DNA of 64,000 nt from Pseudomonas sp. MTM4 (lineage in GTDB: Bacteria > Pseudomonadota > Gammaproteobacteria > Pseudomonadales > Pseudomonadaceae). Below are positions 9,315 to 18,167 of the stretch, piece after piece. Numbering within the stretch: position 1 is the first letter of the stretch; each line of letters opens with the position of its first letter. Below the pieces are notes generated by a model. It searched no databases and had not been told where the DNA came from. It worked only from the letters and a program-made list of their open reading frames with translations. The stretch lies in contig NZ_CP048411.1 in NCBI RefSeq assembly GCF_019355055.1, forward strand, positions 4,325,001 to 4,389,000, given 5' to 3'. The position numbers were made by a program, and so were the translations under genes.

Positions 9315-10334
9315 ATGGAAAGTATTGATGTCCAAGTGCTGCGCACCGCACGCGACTGGTGCGCCGCCGGGCAGCGGCTGATGCTTGTGACGGTGGTCCG
9401 AACCTGGGGCTCGTCGCCGCGCCCGGTGGGCTCGATGATGGCGATGCGAGAGGATGGTCGCTGCGTAGGCTCGGTTTCCGGCGGCTGTATCGAGGACGAT
9501 CTGATTCACCGCTATACGCGCGCTTTCGGTGAGGGCGAAATTCCATGGAGCACACCCAGGCTGGAGCGCTACGGCGTCACGGCGGACGAGGCGCATCGCT
9601 TCGGATTGCCCTGTGGCGGTACGCTGGAATTGTTGCTGGAAAGTGTTCCCGATCTGGCCAGGCTCGATGCGCTGGTACGGCAGCTGGAGGCTGGAACCCT
9701 CGTCCAACGCAAGGTCGATTGTGCGACCGGCGCGGTGACGTTGACACCGGTGACGGCGCCCGAGGCGCTGCATTTCGATGGCACTAGCCTGATCTGCACC
9801 CTGGGGCCGCAATACCGCATGCTGCTGATCGGTGCCGGCGCGCTGGCCGAATACCTGGCCACGATGGCGTTGTTCAATGATTTCGCGGTGACGGTTTGCG
9901 ATCCGCGTGAGGAATACCTGGGCAGTTGGTCCGTGCCAGGAGTACAGCTCGACAGGCAAATGCCCGACGATGCGGTGCGGGCGCTGCAGCCGGATACGCG
10001 TACCTGCATCGTGGCACTGAGTCACGACCCCAAACTCGACGACCTGGCCCTGCTGGCGGCGCTGCACAGCCCGGCCTTCTATGTCGGGGCCATTGGCTCG
10101 CGGCGCAATACCGACAGCCGCAGGCAGCGCTTCATCGAGCACTTCGGCGAGACCGAGCAATCCCTGGCGCATCTGCATGCACCCGTCGGCATCTACATCG
10201 GCAGCAAGACGCCCGCCGAGATCGCGGTGAGCGTGATGGCCGAGGTACTGGCGGTGAAGAATGGCGTCGAGCTGCCACGGACCCTCTCCGTGGCCAATGC
10301 AAAATTGCGGATTGATGCCCAGTTAGAGACATAA
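9315..10334 (+). CDS. XdhC/CoxI-family molybdenum hydroxylase maturation factor
   Basis: 339 residues. The N-terminal XdhC_CoxI domain (about 15-90) has VTVVRTWGSSPRPVGSMM and the conserved SVSGGCIEDDL. The C-terminal Rossmann-type XdhC_C domain (about 175-320) has LLIGAGALAEYLA and FYVGAIGSRRNT. Such proteins bind the Mo cofactor, promote its sulfuration and insert it into xanthine-dehydrogenase-family enzymes. GGGAAA at 9303-9308 serves as ribosome binding site. It lies between the MocA-like gene and the hydroxylase subunit genes. Confidence 0.93.
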   Translation: MESIDVQVLRTARDWCAAGQRLMLVTVVRTWGSSPRPVGSMMAMREDGRCVGSVSGGCIEDDLIHRYTRAFGEGEIPWSTPRLERYGVTADEAHRFGLPCGGTLELLLESVPDLARLDALVRQLEAGTLVQRKVDCATGAVTLTPVTAPEALHFDGTSLICTLGPQYRMLLIGAGALAEYLATMALFNDFAVTVCDPREEYLGSWSVPGVQLDRQMPDDAVRALQPDTRTCIVALSHDPKLDDLALLAALHSPAFYVGAIGSRRNTDSRRQRFIEHFGETEQSLAHLHAPVGIYIGSKTPAEIAVSVMAEVLAVKNGVELPRTLSVANAKLRIDAQLET

Positions 10335-10388
10335 AGGTGCATGGCGGCAGCCGGCCTTGATTCGACTTTCATTTTGTAGGGACAAACC

Positions 10389-10868
10389 ATGAGCTTCACT
10401 CTCACGATCAACGGAAAGCAGCATAGTGCCGACGTCGACAGCGATACGCCCTTGTTGTGGGTGCTGCGTGACGTGCTGGGCCTGACAGGGACCAAATATG
10501 GCTGCGGCGCGGCGCTGTGCGGGGCTTGTACCGTGCATGTGGACGGCGCGGCCATTCGCTCCTGCGTCACGCCGGTCGAAGACGCTGTTGGCAAAACCAT
10601 CACGACGATCGAGGGCGTGACCGCATCGGAGGAGGGGCAGGCGCTCCAGCAAGCCTGGCTGGACGTGGACGTGGTGCAGTGTGGCTATTGCCAGCCTGGG
10701 CAGATAATGTCGGCAGCGGCGTTACTGGCGCAGACCCCTTCGCCAACTGATGAGCAGATTCGCAACGGCATGGCCGGCAATATCTGTCGCTGTGGAACCT
10801 ACGAGCGGATCCATACGGCGGTCAAGCAGGCGTCACGCCTCGTTCAAGTCAATGCAAAGGAGGCGTGA
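10389..10868 (+). CDS. [2Fe-2S] subunit of a molybdenum hydroxylase (IorA-like)
   Basis: 159 residues, the standard size of the small electron-transfer subunit. The plant-type [2Fe-2S] site is [16 protein letters not shown] (about 38-53). The second cluster uses CGYCQPGQI and [12 protein letters not shown] near residues 97-140. It resembles the alpha subunit of isoquinoline 1-oxidoreductase and related aldehyde/N-heterocycle hydroxylases. It carries no signal peptide and would be exported as a passenger with the Tat-tagged large subunit. Its 3' end contains the AAGGAGG ribosome binding site of the next gene. Confidence 0.93.
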   Translation: MSFTLTINGKQHSADVDSDTPLLWVLRDVLGLTGTKYGCGAALCGACTVHVDGAAIRSCVTPVEDAVGKTITTIEGVTASEEGQALQQAWLDVDVVQCGYCQPGQIMSAAALLAQTPSPTDEQIRNGMAGNICRCGTYERIHTAVKQASRLVQVNAKEA

Positions 10869-10869
10869 G

Positions 10870-13056
10870 ATGCGCAAGGACACTTCTCTTCCCGGTCCGG
10901 CGGGCCTGTCGCGGCGTACTTTTCTCAAGGCGGCGGGCGTGGGCGGCGCGTTGCTGCTGAGCGTCGAAGTGCCGTTGGCGATTGCCAAGGCTCTGGAGAC
11001 AACCAGCCCGGCCAACGCCACCTTCAACGCCTTTGTGCGCATCGACACCGATAACACCGTGACCCTGGTGATGCCCCGTGTCGAGATGGGCCAGGGCACC
11101 TACACATCGCTGTCGATGCTGATTGCCGAAGAACTGGAAGTCGACCCAGCCAATGTGCACCTAGAGCATGCGGCGGCTGACGATCTGCTCTACGCCCCCG
11201 CTCCAGGCGGGCAGCAGATCACCGGCGGCTCCGATTCGGTACGCACGGCCTGGTTGCCGATGCGTGAGGCCGGCGCCGCCGCCCGCATGATGCTGGTGGC
11301 CGCTGCGGCAAACGCCTGGGGCGTGCCGGTGGAGGCCTGCATTGCCCGAGACGGCAGCGTCGTGCATGAACCCACCGGCAGGCAATTGCGTTACGGCGCG
11401 CTGGCCGCAGAAGCAGCCAAGTTGCCGGTGCCCGAGCAGATAGCCCTTAAAGACCCAAAACAGTTCCGCCTGATCGGCAGCGACCTGAAGCGACTGGACG
11501 GCCCGGCAAAGGTCGATGGCAGTGCGCAATTCGGGATAGACGTCAAACTGCCGGGGCTGCGCGTGGTCACGGTAGCCTCTAGCCCATTCTTCGGCGGGCG
11601 GGTGAAAAGTCTGGAACAGGACAAGGCGCTGGTCGTGCGCGGCGTGCGCCAAGTAGTACGGCTCGATGATGTGGTGGCCATCGTGGCCGATCACATGGCC
11701 GCTGCCCAAAAAGGCTTGGCCGCGGCCCAGGTGCAGTGGGAAGAGGGGCCAGCCGGTGATTATTCGACCCAGACCATGCTGGACGAGCTGGCGGCGGCAT
11801 CGCGGCAGGAAGGGGTGACGGCTCGTCAGGAGGGCGATGTGGCGCAGGTACGTGCTGCCGCCGAGGCCAAGGGGCACCGCTCCTTCGAGGCGGTCTACCA
11901 GCAGCCATTGCTGGCTCATGCCACGATGGAGCCGATGAACTGCACCGTGCGTTTAGGCCCTCAAAATTGTGAAATCTGGCTGGGCACCCAGGTGCCGACA
12001 CGCGCGCAGGCGGCGGCTGCGCAAGTGGCGGGCCTGCCCGTGGAGAAGGTGCAAGTACATAACCAGTATCTGGGTGGTGGTTTCGGGCGGCGGCTTGAGG
12101 TCGACTATGTGATCCAGGCGGTGCGTATCGCCCGTGAAGTCGACGGCCCGATCAAGGTGATCTGGAGCCGCGAGGAAGATATGCAGCACAGCGCCTATCG
12201 GCCCTACCACTACAACCGCCTGAGCGCCACGCTCGACGAGCAGGGGCGTCCGCTGGCCTGGCATCACCGCGTTACCGGCTCATCGATCATGGCCCGCTTC
12301 GCGCCTGGTGCCTTTACCGATGGCATTGATGTCGACGCTATCCGTGATGCGGCAGGCCCTTATGAATTTCCCAACCTGCTGGTTCAGTTCGTACGCCAAG
12401 AGCCACCCGAGGGGCTGCTGACCAGTTGGTGGCGCGGCGTGGGGCATATGCAGAACGCCATTCCGGTGGAGTGCTTTATCGACGAGCTGGCGCAGGCGGC
12501 GGGTGAGGATGCGATTGCCTACCGCAAGCCGTTGCTCCAGGCCCATCCCCGTGCGTTGCGGGTGCTGGAAGCGGTGGCTGAAAAGGCCGGCTGGGACAGC
12601 CCTCTGCCGGATGGGCGTGGACGCGGCATAGCGCTGACCTTCGCGTTCCAGACTTATGCCGCGCAGGTCGTGGAAGTCAGTCTCGATTCCGAAGGCAAGG
12701 TGCGCACCGAGCGCGTGGTCACGGTGGTCGATTGCGGTCGAGTGGTATCGCCAGCGACCGTGGAAGCACAGGTGCAGGGTGGAACCCTGTTCGGCCTGTC
12801 TGCAGCGCTGTTCGGCAACATCACGATCAAGGGCGGGCGCATCGAGCAATCCAACTTCCATGATTACCGCGTGCTGCGCATGAACGAAACCCCGGTGATG
12901 GAGACGCATATCCTGCCCAGTACCGAAGCGCCTACCGGTATCGGCGAGATTTCCACGGTGCTCATCACCCCTGCGTTGCTCAATGCCGTTCACAACGCTA
13001 CAGGCCAGCGCGTCCGCAAGCTGCCTCTCTCCTCAAGCGGTATCGGATTGGCATAA
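10870..13056 (+). CDS. Molybdopterin-binding large subunit (IorB-like), Tat-exported
   Basis: 728 residues from the ATG at 10870. An open frame extends upstream to 10750, but the AAGGAGG at 10857-10863 and the twin-arginine signal SRRTFLKAAGVGGALLL (from residue 14) fix this start. The protein lacks its own FAD and Fe-S domains, as in the IorB/single-subunit xanthine-dehydrogenase branch. Mo-cofactor contacts are visible in GGGFGRR, in WWRGVGHMQNAIP and in the C-terminal APTGIGEIS. The pair should hydroxylate an aldehyde or N-heteroaromatic compound at the outer face of the membrane. No cytochrome partner is encoded next to it, so the electron acceptor is unclear. Confidence 0.92.
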   Translation: MRKDTSLPGPAGLSRRTFLKAAGVGGALLLSVEVPLAIAKALETTSPANATFNAFVRIDTDNTVTLVMPRVEMGQGTYTSLSMLIAEELEVDPANVHLEHAAADDLLYAPAPGGQQITGGSDSVRTAWLPMREAGAAARMMLVAAAANAWGVPVEACIARDGSVVHEPTGRQLRYGALAAEAAKLPVPEQIALKDPKQFRLIGSDLKRLDGPAKVDGSAQFGIDVKLPGLRVVTVASSPFFGGRVKSLEQDKALVVRGVRQVVRLDDVVAIVADHMAAAQKGLAAAQVQWEEGPAGDYSTQTMLDELAAASRQEGVTARQEGDVAQVRAAAEAKGHRSFEAVYQQPLLAHATMEPMNCTVRLGPQNCEIWLGTQVPTRAQAAAAQVAGLPVEKVQVHNQYLGGGFGRRLEVDYVIQAVRIAREVDGPIKVIWSREEDMQHSAYRPYHYNRLSATLDEQGRPLAWHHRVTGSSIMARFAPGAFTDGIDVDAIRDAAGPYEFPNLLVQFVRQEPPEGLLTSWWRGVGHMQNAIPVECFIDELAQAAGEDAIAYRKPLLQAHPRALRVLEAVAEKAGWDSPLPDGRGRGIALTFAFQTYAAQVVEVSLDSEGKVRTERVVTVVDCGRVVSPATVEAQVQGGTLFGLSAALFGNITIKGGRIEQSNFHDYRVLRMNETPVMETHILPSTEAPTGIGEISTVLITPALLNAVHNATGQRVRKLPLSSSGIGLA

Positions 13057-13137
13057 AAGGCTGTTCCTCCGCATTGAGATCGCCGCAGATTGAGCCTCGA
13101 GGAGCCGGTACGGCAAGGGTGACGGACGACCAGGGTA

Positions 13138-13635
13138 TTACTGAACGCTAATGCTCCCTTTCATCCCCGCTTCGAGGTGGCCGGCAATCAGGCAGGCGAA
13201 GTCCAGCGTAGCGGGCTGGCTGAAATGCCACAGCAGGTCGCCCTGCTGACCGGCTTCTAGCGCGACGGCGTTGGGTTCGTCGTGGGGCATGTCCGGCATG
13301 GTGCGCATCTGTTCGGCATGCGCCTGCAGTTCGGCGAGCGTGCCGATGACCATCTCATGCGGCAGCTGACCATTGTTTTTTACCCGAAAGCGCACAGTCT
13401 CGCCGGCCTCGACCGCCAGGTGCGCGGGCTCGAAACGCATCCGGTCATCCATGCTGACATCTACCGTACGGCTGATGCGTGCCGGATCGCCGGCATGCCC
13501 GGTCGATGTGTGTTCGGGCCGGTCAGGTGTCGAGTGATCGTGGCCGTGAGCATGGCTGCCGTCGGCCTGGGATAGGGCAGGCAGGCTGCCGAGCAGGAGA
13601 GAAAACAGCAGTCCACTCAAAGATCGGTAACGCAT
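13138..13635 (-). CDS. Periplasmic cupredoxin-like copper protein
   Basis: 165 residues from the ATG at 13635 (GAGG ribosome binding site just upstream); the frame stays open to 13740 but without a good start there. The Sec signal peptide spans residues 1-24 (LSQADG). A His-rich segment HAHGHDH follows, then a cupredoxin domain with type 1 copper ligands in LPHEM and in the C-terminal FACLIAGHLEAGMKG (Cys, His and Met). A Met/His-rich insert MRTMPDMPH lies between. This resembles CopI-type or blue-copper proteins linked to copper tolerance. It lies divergent from the multicopper oxidase at 13824, fitting a shared copper role. Confidence 0.88.
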   Translation of the reverse strand: MRYRSLSGLLFSLLLGSLPALSQADGSHAHGHDHSTPDRPEHTSTGHAGDPARISRTVDVSMDDRMRFEPAHLAVEAGETVRFRVKNNGQLPHEMVIGTLAELQAHAEQMRTMPDMPHDEPNAVALEAGQQGDLLWHFSQPATLDFACLIAGHLEAGMKGSISVQ

Positions 13636-13823
13636 GAAAACGCCTCGTAGGAATGTTGGTCGATCAAGCGCGACAGCATAGCGCCCCAGGGCTCGCAATG
13701 AATCCCCAAGCGCTGGACGGGACATCATGTCGCGCCGCAAGCGACGGCCGTATGGAAACTCGGCTCGCGGATTCGGCTAGCAAGTGAGAAAATCTCTCAT
13801 CTTTTTTGCAGACGTGGCAACTC

Positions 13824-15194
13824 ATGTCCTTCACCCGCAGACAAATCCTTGCCGGCTTGGCCGGTCTCGGCGTGGTCGGCCTCGGTGCCGGTGGTGCCCG
13901 CTATTGGCTGGGGCGACCTGCCGAGGTCACCACGCACGATTACGAACTGATCGCCGCGCCGCTGGATGTCGAACTGGTACCTGGCCATACCACGCCCGCC
14001 TGGGCTTACGGCGGGCAGGCGCCGGGCTTTGAGTTGCGCGCGCGACAGGGTGATTGGCTGCGAGTGCGCTTCATCAATCAGTTGCCGGAGCCGACTACTA
14101 TCCATTGGCACGGCATCCGTCTGCCTTTGAACATGGATGGGGTTCCCTATGTGTCGCAGTTGCCCGTTCTACCGGGCGAGTCGTTCGACTATCTGTTTCA
14201 GGTGCATGATGCAGGCAGCTTTTGGTACCACCCTCATACCACCAGCGCCGAGCAGCTGGGGCGCGGGCTGGTTGGGCCGCTGATCGTCGAGGAGCGCGAA
14301 CCGAGTGGTTTTCGCCATGAGCGCACCTTGAGCCTGAAGAGCTGGCATGTGGACAAGCAGGGCGCCTTCACTGATTTCAGCGTACCGCGCGAAGCCGCCC
14401 GCGGCGGCACACCGGGCGTACTCTCGAGCGTCAATGGCGAGCATGCGCCGACGCTTGAACTACCCGCCGGGCAGGTGGTGCGCTTGCGCATTCTCAACCT
14501 CGATAACACCCTGACCTATCGACTGAATCTCTCCGGTGGCGAGGCACGTATCTATGCGCTCGATGGCAATCCGATCAAGCCGCGTCCGTTCGGCAAGGAT
14601 TATTGGCTGGGGCCGGGCATGCGCGTCGACCTGGCGTTGAAGGTACCGCCTGCAGGAGAGCAGCTTTCGCTGCGCAACGGGCCTCTGCGGCTGGCGACTC
14701 TCGCATCAATCAGTACTGGCGAGATCGAGGGAGAGTGGCCCGCTCCGCTTCCGCCCAACCCGATTGCCGAGCCGGACCTGCAACAGGCCGAAACCCTGCG
14801 CTTCAATTTCGAGTGGGCCGGTACGCTATCCAGCGATGCAGGACAGGGCGATGCGTTCACCTTCTGGCAGGTCAACGGCCAGGCCTGGGACATCAATGAC
14901 AAGACATGTGCGGATCGGCCCATTGCGAGCCTGAAACGCAACGGCCATTACATCCTCGAATTACGCAATCTCAGCCAATATCAGCACCCGATCCATCTGC
15001 ACGGCATGACCTTCAAGGTCATCTCATCCAATCGTAAGAAGATCGAACCCTGGTTCACCGACACCTACCTGTTGGGCAAGAACGAAACCGCCCGCGTCGC
15101 GCTGGTGGCCGATAATCCGGGCGTCTGGATGTTCCACTGCCATGTGATTGACCATATGGAGACGGGGCTGATGGCGGCAATCGAGGTGGTATAG
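13824..15194 (+). CDS. Multicopper oxidase, Tat-exported
   Basis: 456 residues starting from the ATG at 13824. The twin-arginine signal FTRRQILAGLAGLGVVGLG begins at residue 3. All four copper-ligand motifs are present: HWHG, WYHPHT, HPIHLHGM and the C-terminal HCHVIDHMETGLM with the type 1 Cys and Met. This makes it a complete three-cupredoxin laccase/cuprous-oxidase-like enzyme of the periplasm. The gene stands next to tadA as I remember for the homologous P. aeruginosa locus. The spacer to the cupredoxin gene (13636-13823) contains the small palindrome GTGAGAAAATCTCTCA near 13783. Confidence 0.92.
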   Translation: MSFTRRQILAGLAGLGVVGLGAGGARYWLGRPAEVTTHDYELIAAPLDVELVPGHTTPAWAYGGQAPGFELRARQGDWLRVRFINQLPEPTTIHWHGIRLPLNMDGVPYVSQLPVLPGESFDYLFQVHDAGSFWYHPHTTSAEQLGRGLVGPLIVEEREPSGFRHERTLSLKSWHVDKQGAFTDFSVPREAARGGTPGVLSSVNGEHAPTLELPAGQVVRLRILNLDNTLTYRLNLSGGEARIYALDGNPIKPRPFGKDYWLGPGMRVDLALKVPPAGEQLSLRNGPLRLATLASISTGEIEGEWPAPLPPNPIAEPDLQQAETLRFNFEWAGTLSSDAGQGDAFTFWQVNGQAWDINDKTCADRPIASLKRNGHYILELRNLSQYQHPIHLHGMTFKVISSNRKKIEPWFTDTYLLGKNETARVALVADNPGVWMFHCHVIDHMETGLMAAIEVV

Positions 15195-15264
15195 GCGCAG
15201 GATATAGGCGACAGCCAGGTGCTAAATGTTTGACTGTCATCTGACGCTGGCCGCACGCTGATCA

Positions 15265-15334
15265 GCCTGAAGCCTGAAGCCTGAAGCCTGAAGCCTGAAG
15301 CCTGAAGCCTGAAGCCTGAAGCCTGAAGCCTGAA
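15265..15334. repeat. Tandem heptanucleotide repeat, 10 copies of GCCTGAA
   Basis: Ten uninterrupted exact copies of GCCTGAA run from 15265 to 15334 and stop two bases before the tadA ATG at 15337. A perfect 70-bp array is prone to slipped-strand copy-number change. It occupies the place of the tadA ribosome binding site, and no Shine-Dalgarno sequence is visible between it and the start codon. The same low-complexity AAGCTTGAAG-like vocabulary appears in the guaB-guaA spacer. Confidence 0.97.
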
Positions 15335-15336
15335 CT

Positions 15337-15852
15337 ATGAAAAAACCACAAATCATTGACCGCTCACGCGACGAGCTTTTCATGCGCGAGGCGCTTGCGC
15401 TGGCAGCACAGGGCGCTGCTCTGGGCGAGGTGCCGGTGGGCGCGGTGCTGGTGCAGGACGGGCAGGTCATCGGGCGGGGTTTCAACTGTCCGATATCCCG
15501 GCACGATCCCAGTGCTCACGCCGAGATGGTGGCGATCCGCGACGCGGCGTTACAGGTACAGAACTATCGTCTGTCAGGCAGTACGCTGTACGTGACGCTG
15601 GAGCCCTGCAGCATGTGCGCCGGACTGATCGTGCATTCGCGCATTCAGCGCGTGGTGTATGGCGCCACGGAGCCCAAGGCTGGCGTAGCGATCAGTCGCG
15701 GCCAGTTCTTTTCTCAGGATTTTCTCAACCATCGAGTGCTGGTCGAAGGTGGCGTGATGGCGGAGCAGTGCAGTGAAGCGCTGAGCGACTTCTTCCGGAT
15801 GCGCCGCCTCAAGACGCGTGGTGGAGAGGCTGTGAAGTCGCTGGACGGTTGA
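15337..15852 (+). CDS. tadA: tRNA-specific adenosine deaminase
   Basis: Deaminates A34 to inosine in tRNA-Arg(ACG), an essential wobble modification. The 171 residues contain the cytidine-deaminase zinc site: His61 and catalytic Glu63 in SAHAEM, and Cys91 and Cys94 in PCSMC. The first 15 residues (MKKPQIIDRSRDELF) precede the core FMREALALAAQGAA; an internal ATG at 15382 is a possible alternative start, interesting because the region before the first ATG is a tandem repeat without a ribosome binding site. It converges on the ABC ATPase gene, 16 bp away. Confidence 0.95.
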   Translation: MKKPQIIDRSRDELFMREALALAAQGAALGEVPVGAVLVQDGQVIGRGFNCPISRHDPSAHAEMVAIRDAALQVQNYRLSGSTLYVTLEPCSMCAGLIVHSRIQRVVYGATEPKAGVAISRGQFFSQDFLNHRVLVEGGVMAEQCSEALSDFFRMRRLKTRGGEAVKSLDG

Positions 15853-15868
15853 TCGGCGCGCCTGAGGG

Positions 15869-16978
15869 TCAAATGCCGCTGCTGTACCGGCGCACGCCTG
15901 CTTCCGGCAGCTTTTCATGAGCAGCGATACTGCCCTGCGCGGGAAACACCACCAAGTGATCGGCAGCGATGCCGATACCGACTTCCTGCCCGGTCGAGTA
16001 ATCGGCATGGCTGGGAAAGATGCCTTCGAGCTGATTGCCGGTCGGCAATTGCAGGCGATACAGGGTCGAGGCGCCGAGGAAGGTCTTACCGACGATGAGT
16101 GCCTTGAGCGCACTTTGTGGCGAATAAACGATGTCATCCGGGCGCAGCAGGACATCCACGGAGCTGCCGGCCGGCATGGTGTAGGCGCGGTTGCCGCGAA
16201 TGACGCCGAGTTCGGTCTGTACCGTTTCGGGATCGATCAGTTGACCACGAATGAAATAACCCTGGCCGATAAAGCTCGCAACGAAGGGCGTCAGCGGCTC
16301 GTGATAAAGGTTGTACGGTGTGTCCCACTGTTCCAGGCGACCATCCTTGAATACCCCGACCTGGTCGCTGACCGCGAAGGCTTCTTCCTGGTCGTGCGTG
16401 ACGAGGATGGCGCTGGTGCCGCGAGCTTTGAGGATCTCTCGCACCTCATGACTCAGACGACGCCGCAGGTCGCCGTCGAGGTTGGAAAAGGGTTCGTCGA
16501 GTAGCAACAGCTCCGGCTCGGGTGCGAGTGCGCGGGCCAAGGCGACGCGCTGCTGCTGGCCACCGGACAGCTCATGCGGATAGCGCTGGCCGAGCGGTGC
16601 CAGATGCACCAGATCGAGCATTTCGCGAACGATACGTGTGTGGTGTGGATGCTTGCGGATGCCGAACGCGATGTTCTCGGCAACGGTCAGGTGCGGGAAC
16701 AGAGCGTAATCCTGGAACACCATGCCGATCCGGCGTTTTTCCGGCGCGAGCGTGAAGCCTTGCCGCGAAATGACGGCGTCGCCCAGCTGGATCTCGCCTT
16801 CGTTGACGTGCTCGAAGCCGGCGATAGCGCGTAGTGTCGTGGTCTTGCCGCAGCCGGATGGCCCGAGCAGGCAACCGATATCACCGCGATTGAGATGCAG
16901 GTTGAGGCTCTGCACGACGCTCTGGCCGCCATAGCCGCAGTCAAGATTGCGAAGGTGCAGGAGCGGTTGTGAACTCAT
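15869..16978 (-). CDS. ABC transporter ATP-binding protein, FbpC/PotA-like, without adjacent partners
   Basis: 369 residues. Walker A is GPSGCGKTT (about 39-47), the Q-loop is in [10 protein letters not shown], the signature is [15 protein letters not shown], Walker B is [12 protein letters not shown] and the switch is [11 protein letters not shown]-terminal TOBE-like regulatory domain (about 260-350) puts it with ferric-iron, polyamine or thiosulfate importers. No permease or binding protein lies nearby, so partners must be encoded elsewhere. Its ATG overlaps the argF stop (bases 16975-16978), so it is translationally coupled to ornithine carbamoyltransferase. I remember the same pairing in P. 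aeruginosa. Confidence 0.9.
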   Translation of the reverse strand: MSSQPLLHLRNLDCGYGGQSVVQSLNLHLNRGDIGCLLGPSGCGKTTTLRAIAGFEHVNEGEIQLGDAVISRQGFTLAPEKRRIGMVFQDYALFPHLTVAENIAFGIRKHPHHTRIVREMLDLVHLAPLGQRYPHELSGGQQQRVALARALAPEPELLLLDEPFSNLDGDLRRRLSHEVREILKARGTSAILVTHDQEEAFAVSDQVGVFKDGRLEQWDTPYNLYHEPLTPFVASFIGQGYFIRGQLIDPETVQTELGVIRGNRAYTMPAGSSVDVLLRPDDIVYSPQSALKALIVGKTFLGASTLYRLQLPTGNQLEGIFPSHADYSTGQEVGIGIAADHLVVFPAQGSIAAHEKLPEAGVRRYSSGI

Positions 16979-17895
16979 GCGTGGTGAAAGGCCGGCTCGA
17001 CAAGGAATTCAAGCAGCGCCTTCTGGGCGTGCAAGCGATTCTCGGCCTGGTTCCAAGCTACCGAGCGAGGGTCGTCGAGCAGGTCGTGGCTGATTTCTTC
17101 GCCACGATGGGCGGGCAGGCAGTGCATGAACAGTACGTCGTCGGCGGCGACGTCGAGCAAGGCACGGTTGACCTGATAGGGGCGGAAGGTGGCGATACGG
17201 GCGGCCACTTCGTCTTCCTGTCCCATCGAAGCCCAGACATCGGTACTGATCAGATGAGCGCCTGCGGCGGCCTCACGTGGATCGCGGACCAGCTGGACGC
17301 GATCACCGGCCCGTGCCAGCAGCTCGGCTTCAGGCTCGTAGCCTTCCGGGCAGGCGATACGCAGTTGGAAATCGAACTGGATGGCCGCTTCCATATAAGA
17401 GTTGCACATATTATTGCCGTCGCCGATCCAGGCTACCGTCTTGCCGGCGATGCTGCCGCGGTGTTCGTGGAAGGTCTGCATATCGGCCAGTAACTGGCAG
17501 GGATGCAGATCGTCGGACAGCCCGTTGATGACCGGTACCGATGAGTGAGCGGCGAACTCGGTGAGCGTGGCATGGGCGAAGGTGCGAATCATCACAGCAT
17601 CGAGCATGCTGGACATGACGATGGCCGAATCGCTGACCGGTTCGCCGCGACCCAGCTGCGTATCGCGCGGTGAAAGAAAGATCGCCTGGCCGCCGAGTTG
17701 AATCATGCCGGCCTCGAAGGACAATCGGGTCCGTGTCGAGGCCTTCTCGAAGATCATCCCCAAGACGCGGTTTTTCAGCGGCTCGAACAGAATGCCGCGC
17801 TGGCGCAGATCCTTCAGCTCGATGCCGCGACGGACCAGGCCGAGTAGCTCCTGGGGCGTGCAGTCCATCAGTGAGAGAAAGTGTCTTGCGCTCAT
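16975..17895 (-). CDS. argF: Ornithine carbamoyltransferase, anabolic
   Basis: Makes citrulline from ornithine and carbamoyl phosphate in arginine biosynthesis. The 306 residues include the carbamoyl-phosphate site STRTR (Ser53-Arg57), DLHPCQ, and the ornithine-binding Cys in [11 protein letters not shown] near the C-terminus. The start has AAGGTAG upstream. The gene overlaps the following ABC ATPase by four bases. The anabolic form is inferred from the absence of arcA/arcC neighbours. Confidence 0.95.
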   Translation of the reverse strand: MSARHFLSLMDCTPQELLGLVRRGIELKDLRQRGILFEPLKNRVLGMIFEKASTRTRLSFEAGMIQLGGQAIFLSPRDTQLGRGEPVSDSAIVMSSMLDAVMIRTFAHATLTEFAAHSSVPVINGLSDDLHPCQLLADMQTFHEHRGSIAGKTVAWIGDGNNMCNSYMEAAIQFDFQLRIACPEGYEPEAELLARAGDRVQLVRDPREAAAGAHLISTDVWASMGQEDEVAARIATFRPYQVNRALLDVAADDVLFMHCLPAHRGEEISHDLLDDPRSVAWNQAENRLHAQKALLEFLVEPAFHHA

Positions 17896-18087
17896 ATCAA
17901 CTACCTTTATTGCCGCAGTCGAGGCCGGAGAGTTTTCTACGGAAAAGAGAAGGCCTACGACAGGGGTCGCACGGGAAGCGACGAAACGGGAAAGGCGCGA
18001 TCTTATCCAGAAAGCCTTCGCGGGCGCAAATCGGCCTGGGCGCGCCAGAAATACGGGCTACAAGCGAGCGGTCGCAAGCGATTGGGG

Positions 18088-18118
18088 ATAAAAGCCGAGC
18101 CCGCGACTCGGCTTTTAT
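18088..18118. terminator. Bidirectional terminator-like hairpin between divergent argF and grxD
   Basis: A perfect 12-bp stem (ATAAAAGCCGAG/CTCGGCTTTTAT) with a 7-base loop has A/T tails on both sides. It therefore looks like an intrinsic terminator on either strand. It is oddly placed, between two divergently transcribed genes where no transcript should end. It may be a leftover from lost genes, a leader structure, or an insulator. Confidence 0.7.
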
Positions 18119-18130
18119 GGCGCTGTTCTG

Positions 18131-18136
18131 TACAAT
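18131..18136 (+). promoter_or_regulatory. Probable -10 element of grxD
   Basis: TACAAT lies 31 bp before the grxD ATG, a good sigma-70 -10 hexamer. No strong -35 is seen because the expected position overlaps the 3' arm of the hairpin at 18088-18118. Confidence 0.45.
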
Positions 18137-18167
18137 GCGCGCCAACCGTGACTAGCCGAGGTGCCCC

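Noticed and set aside
8919..10178. 419-residue minus-strand frame opposite the MocA-like and XdhC genes
   Set aside because: Composition is Gln/Arg/His-rich as in antisense frames; the plus-strand genes are motif-complete.
10750..10869. N-terminal extension of the large hydroxylase subunit
   Set aside because: The strong ribosome binding site and the Tat signal place the start at 10870; the extension overlaps the small subunit gene in another frame.
15265..15334. CRISPR array
   Set aside because: The units are 7 bp and directly adjacent, without spacers; a simple tandem repeat.
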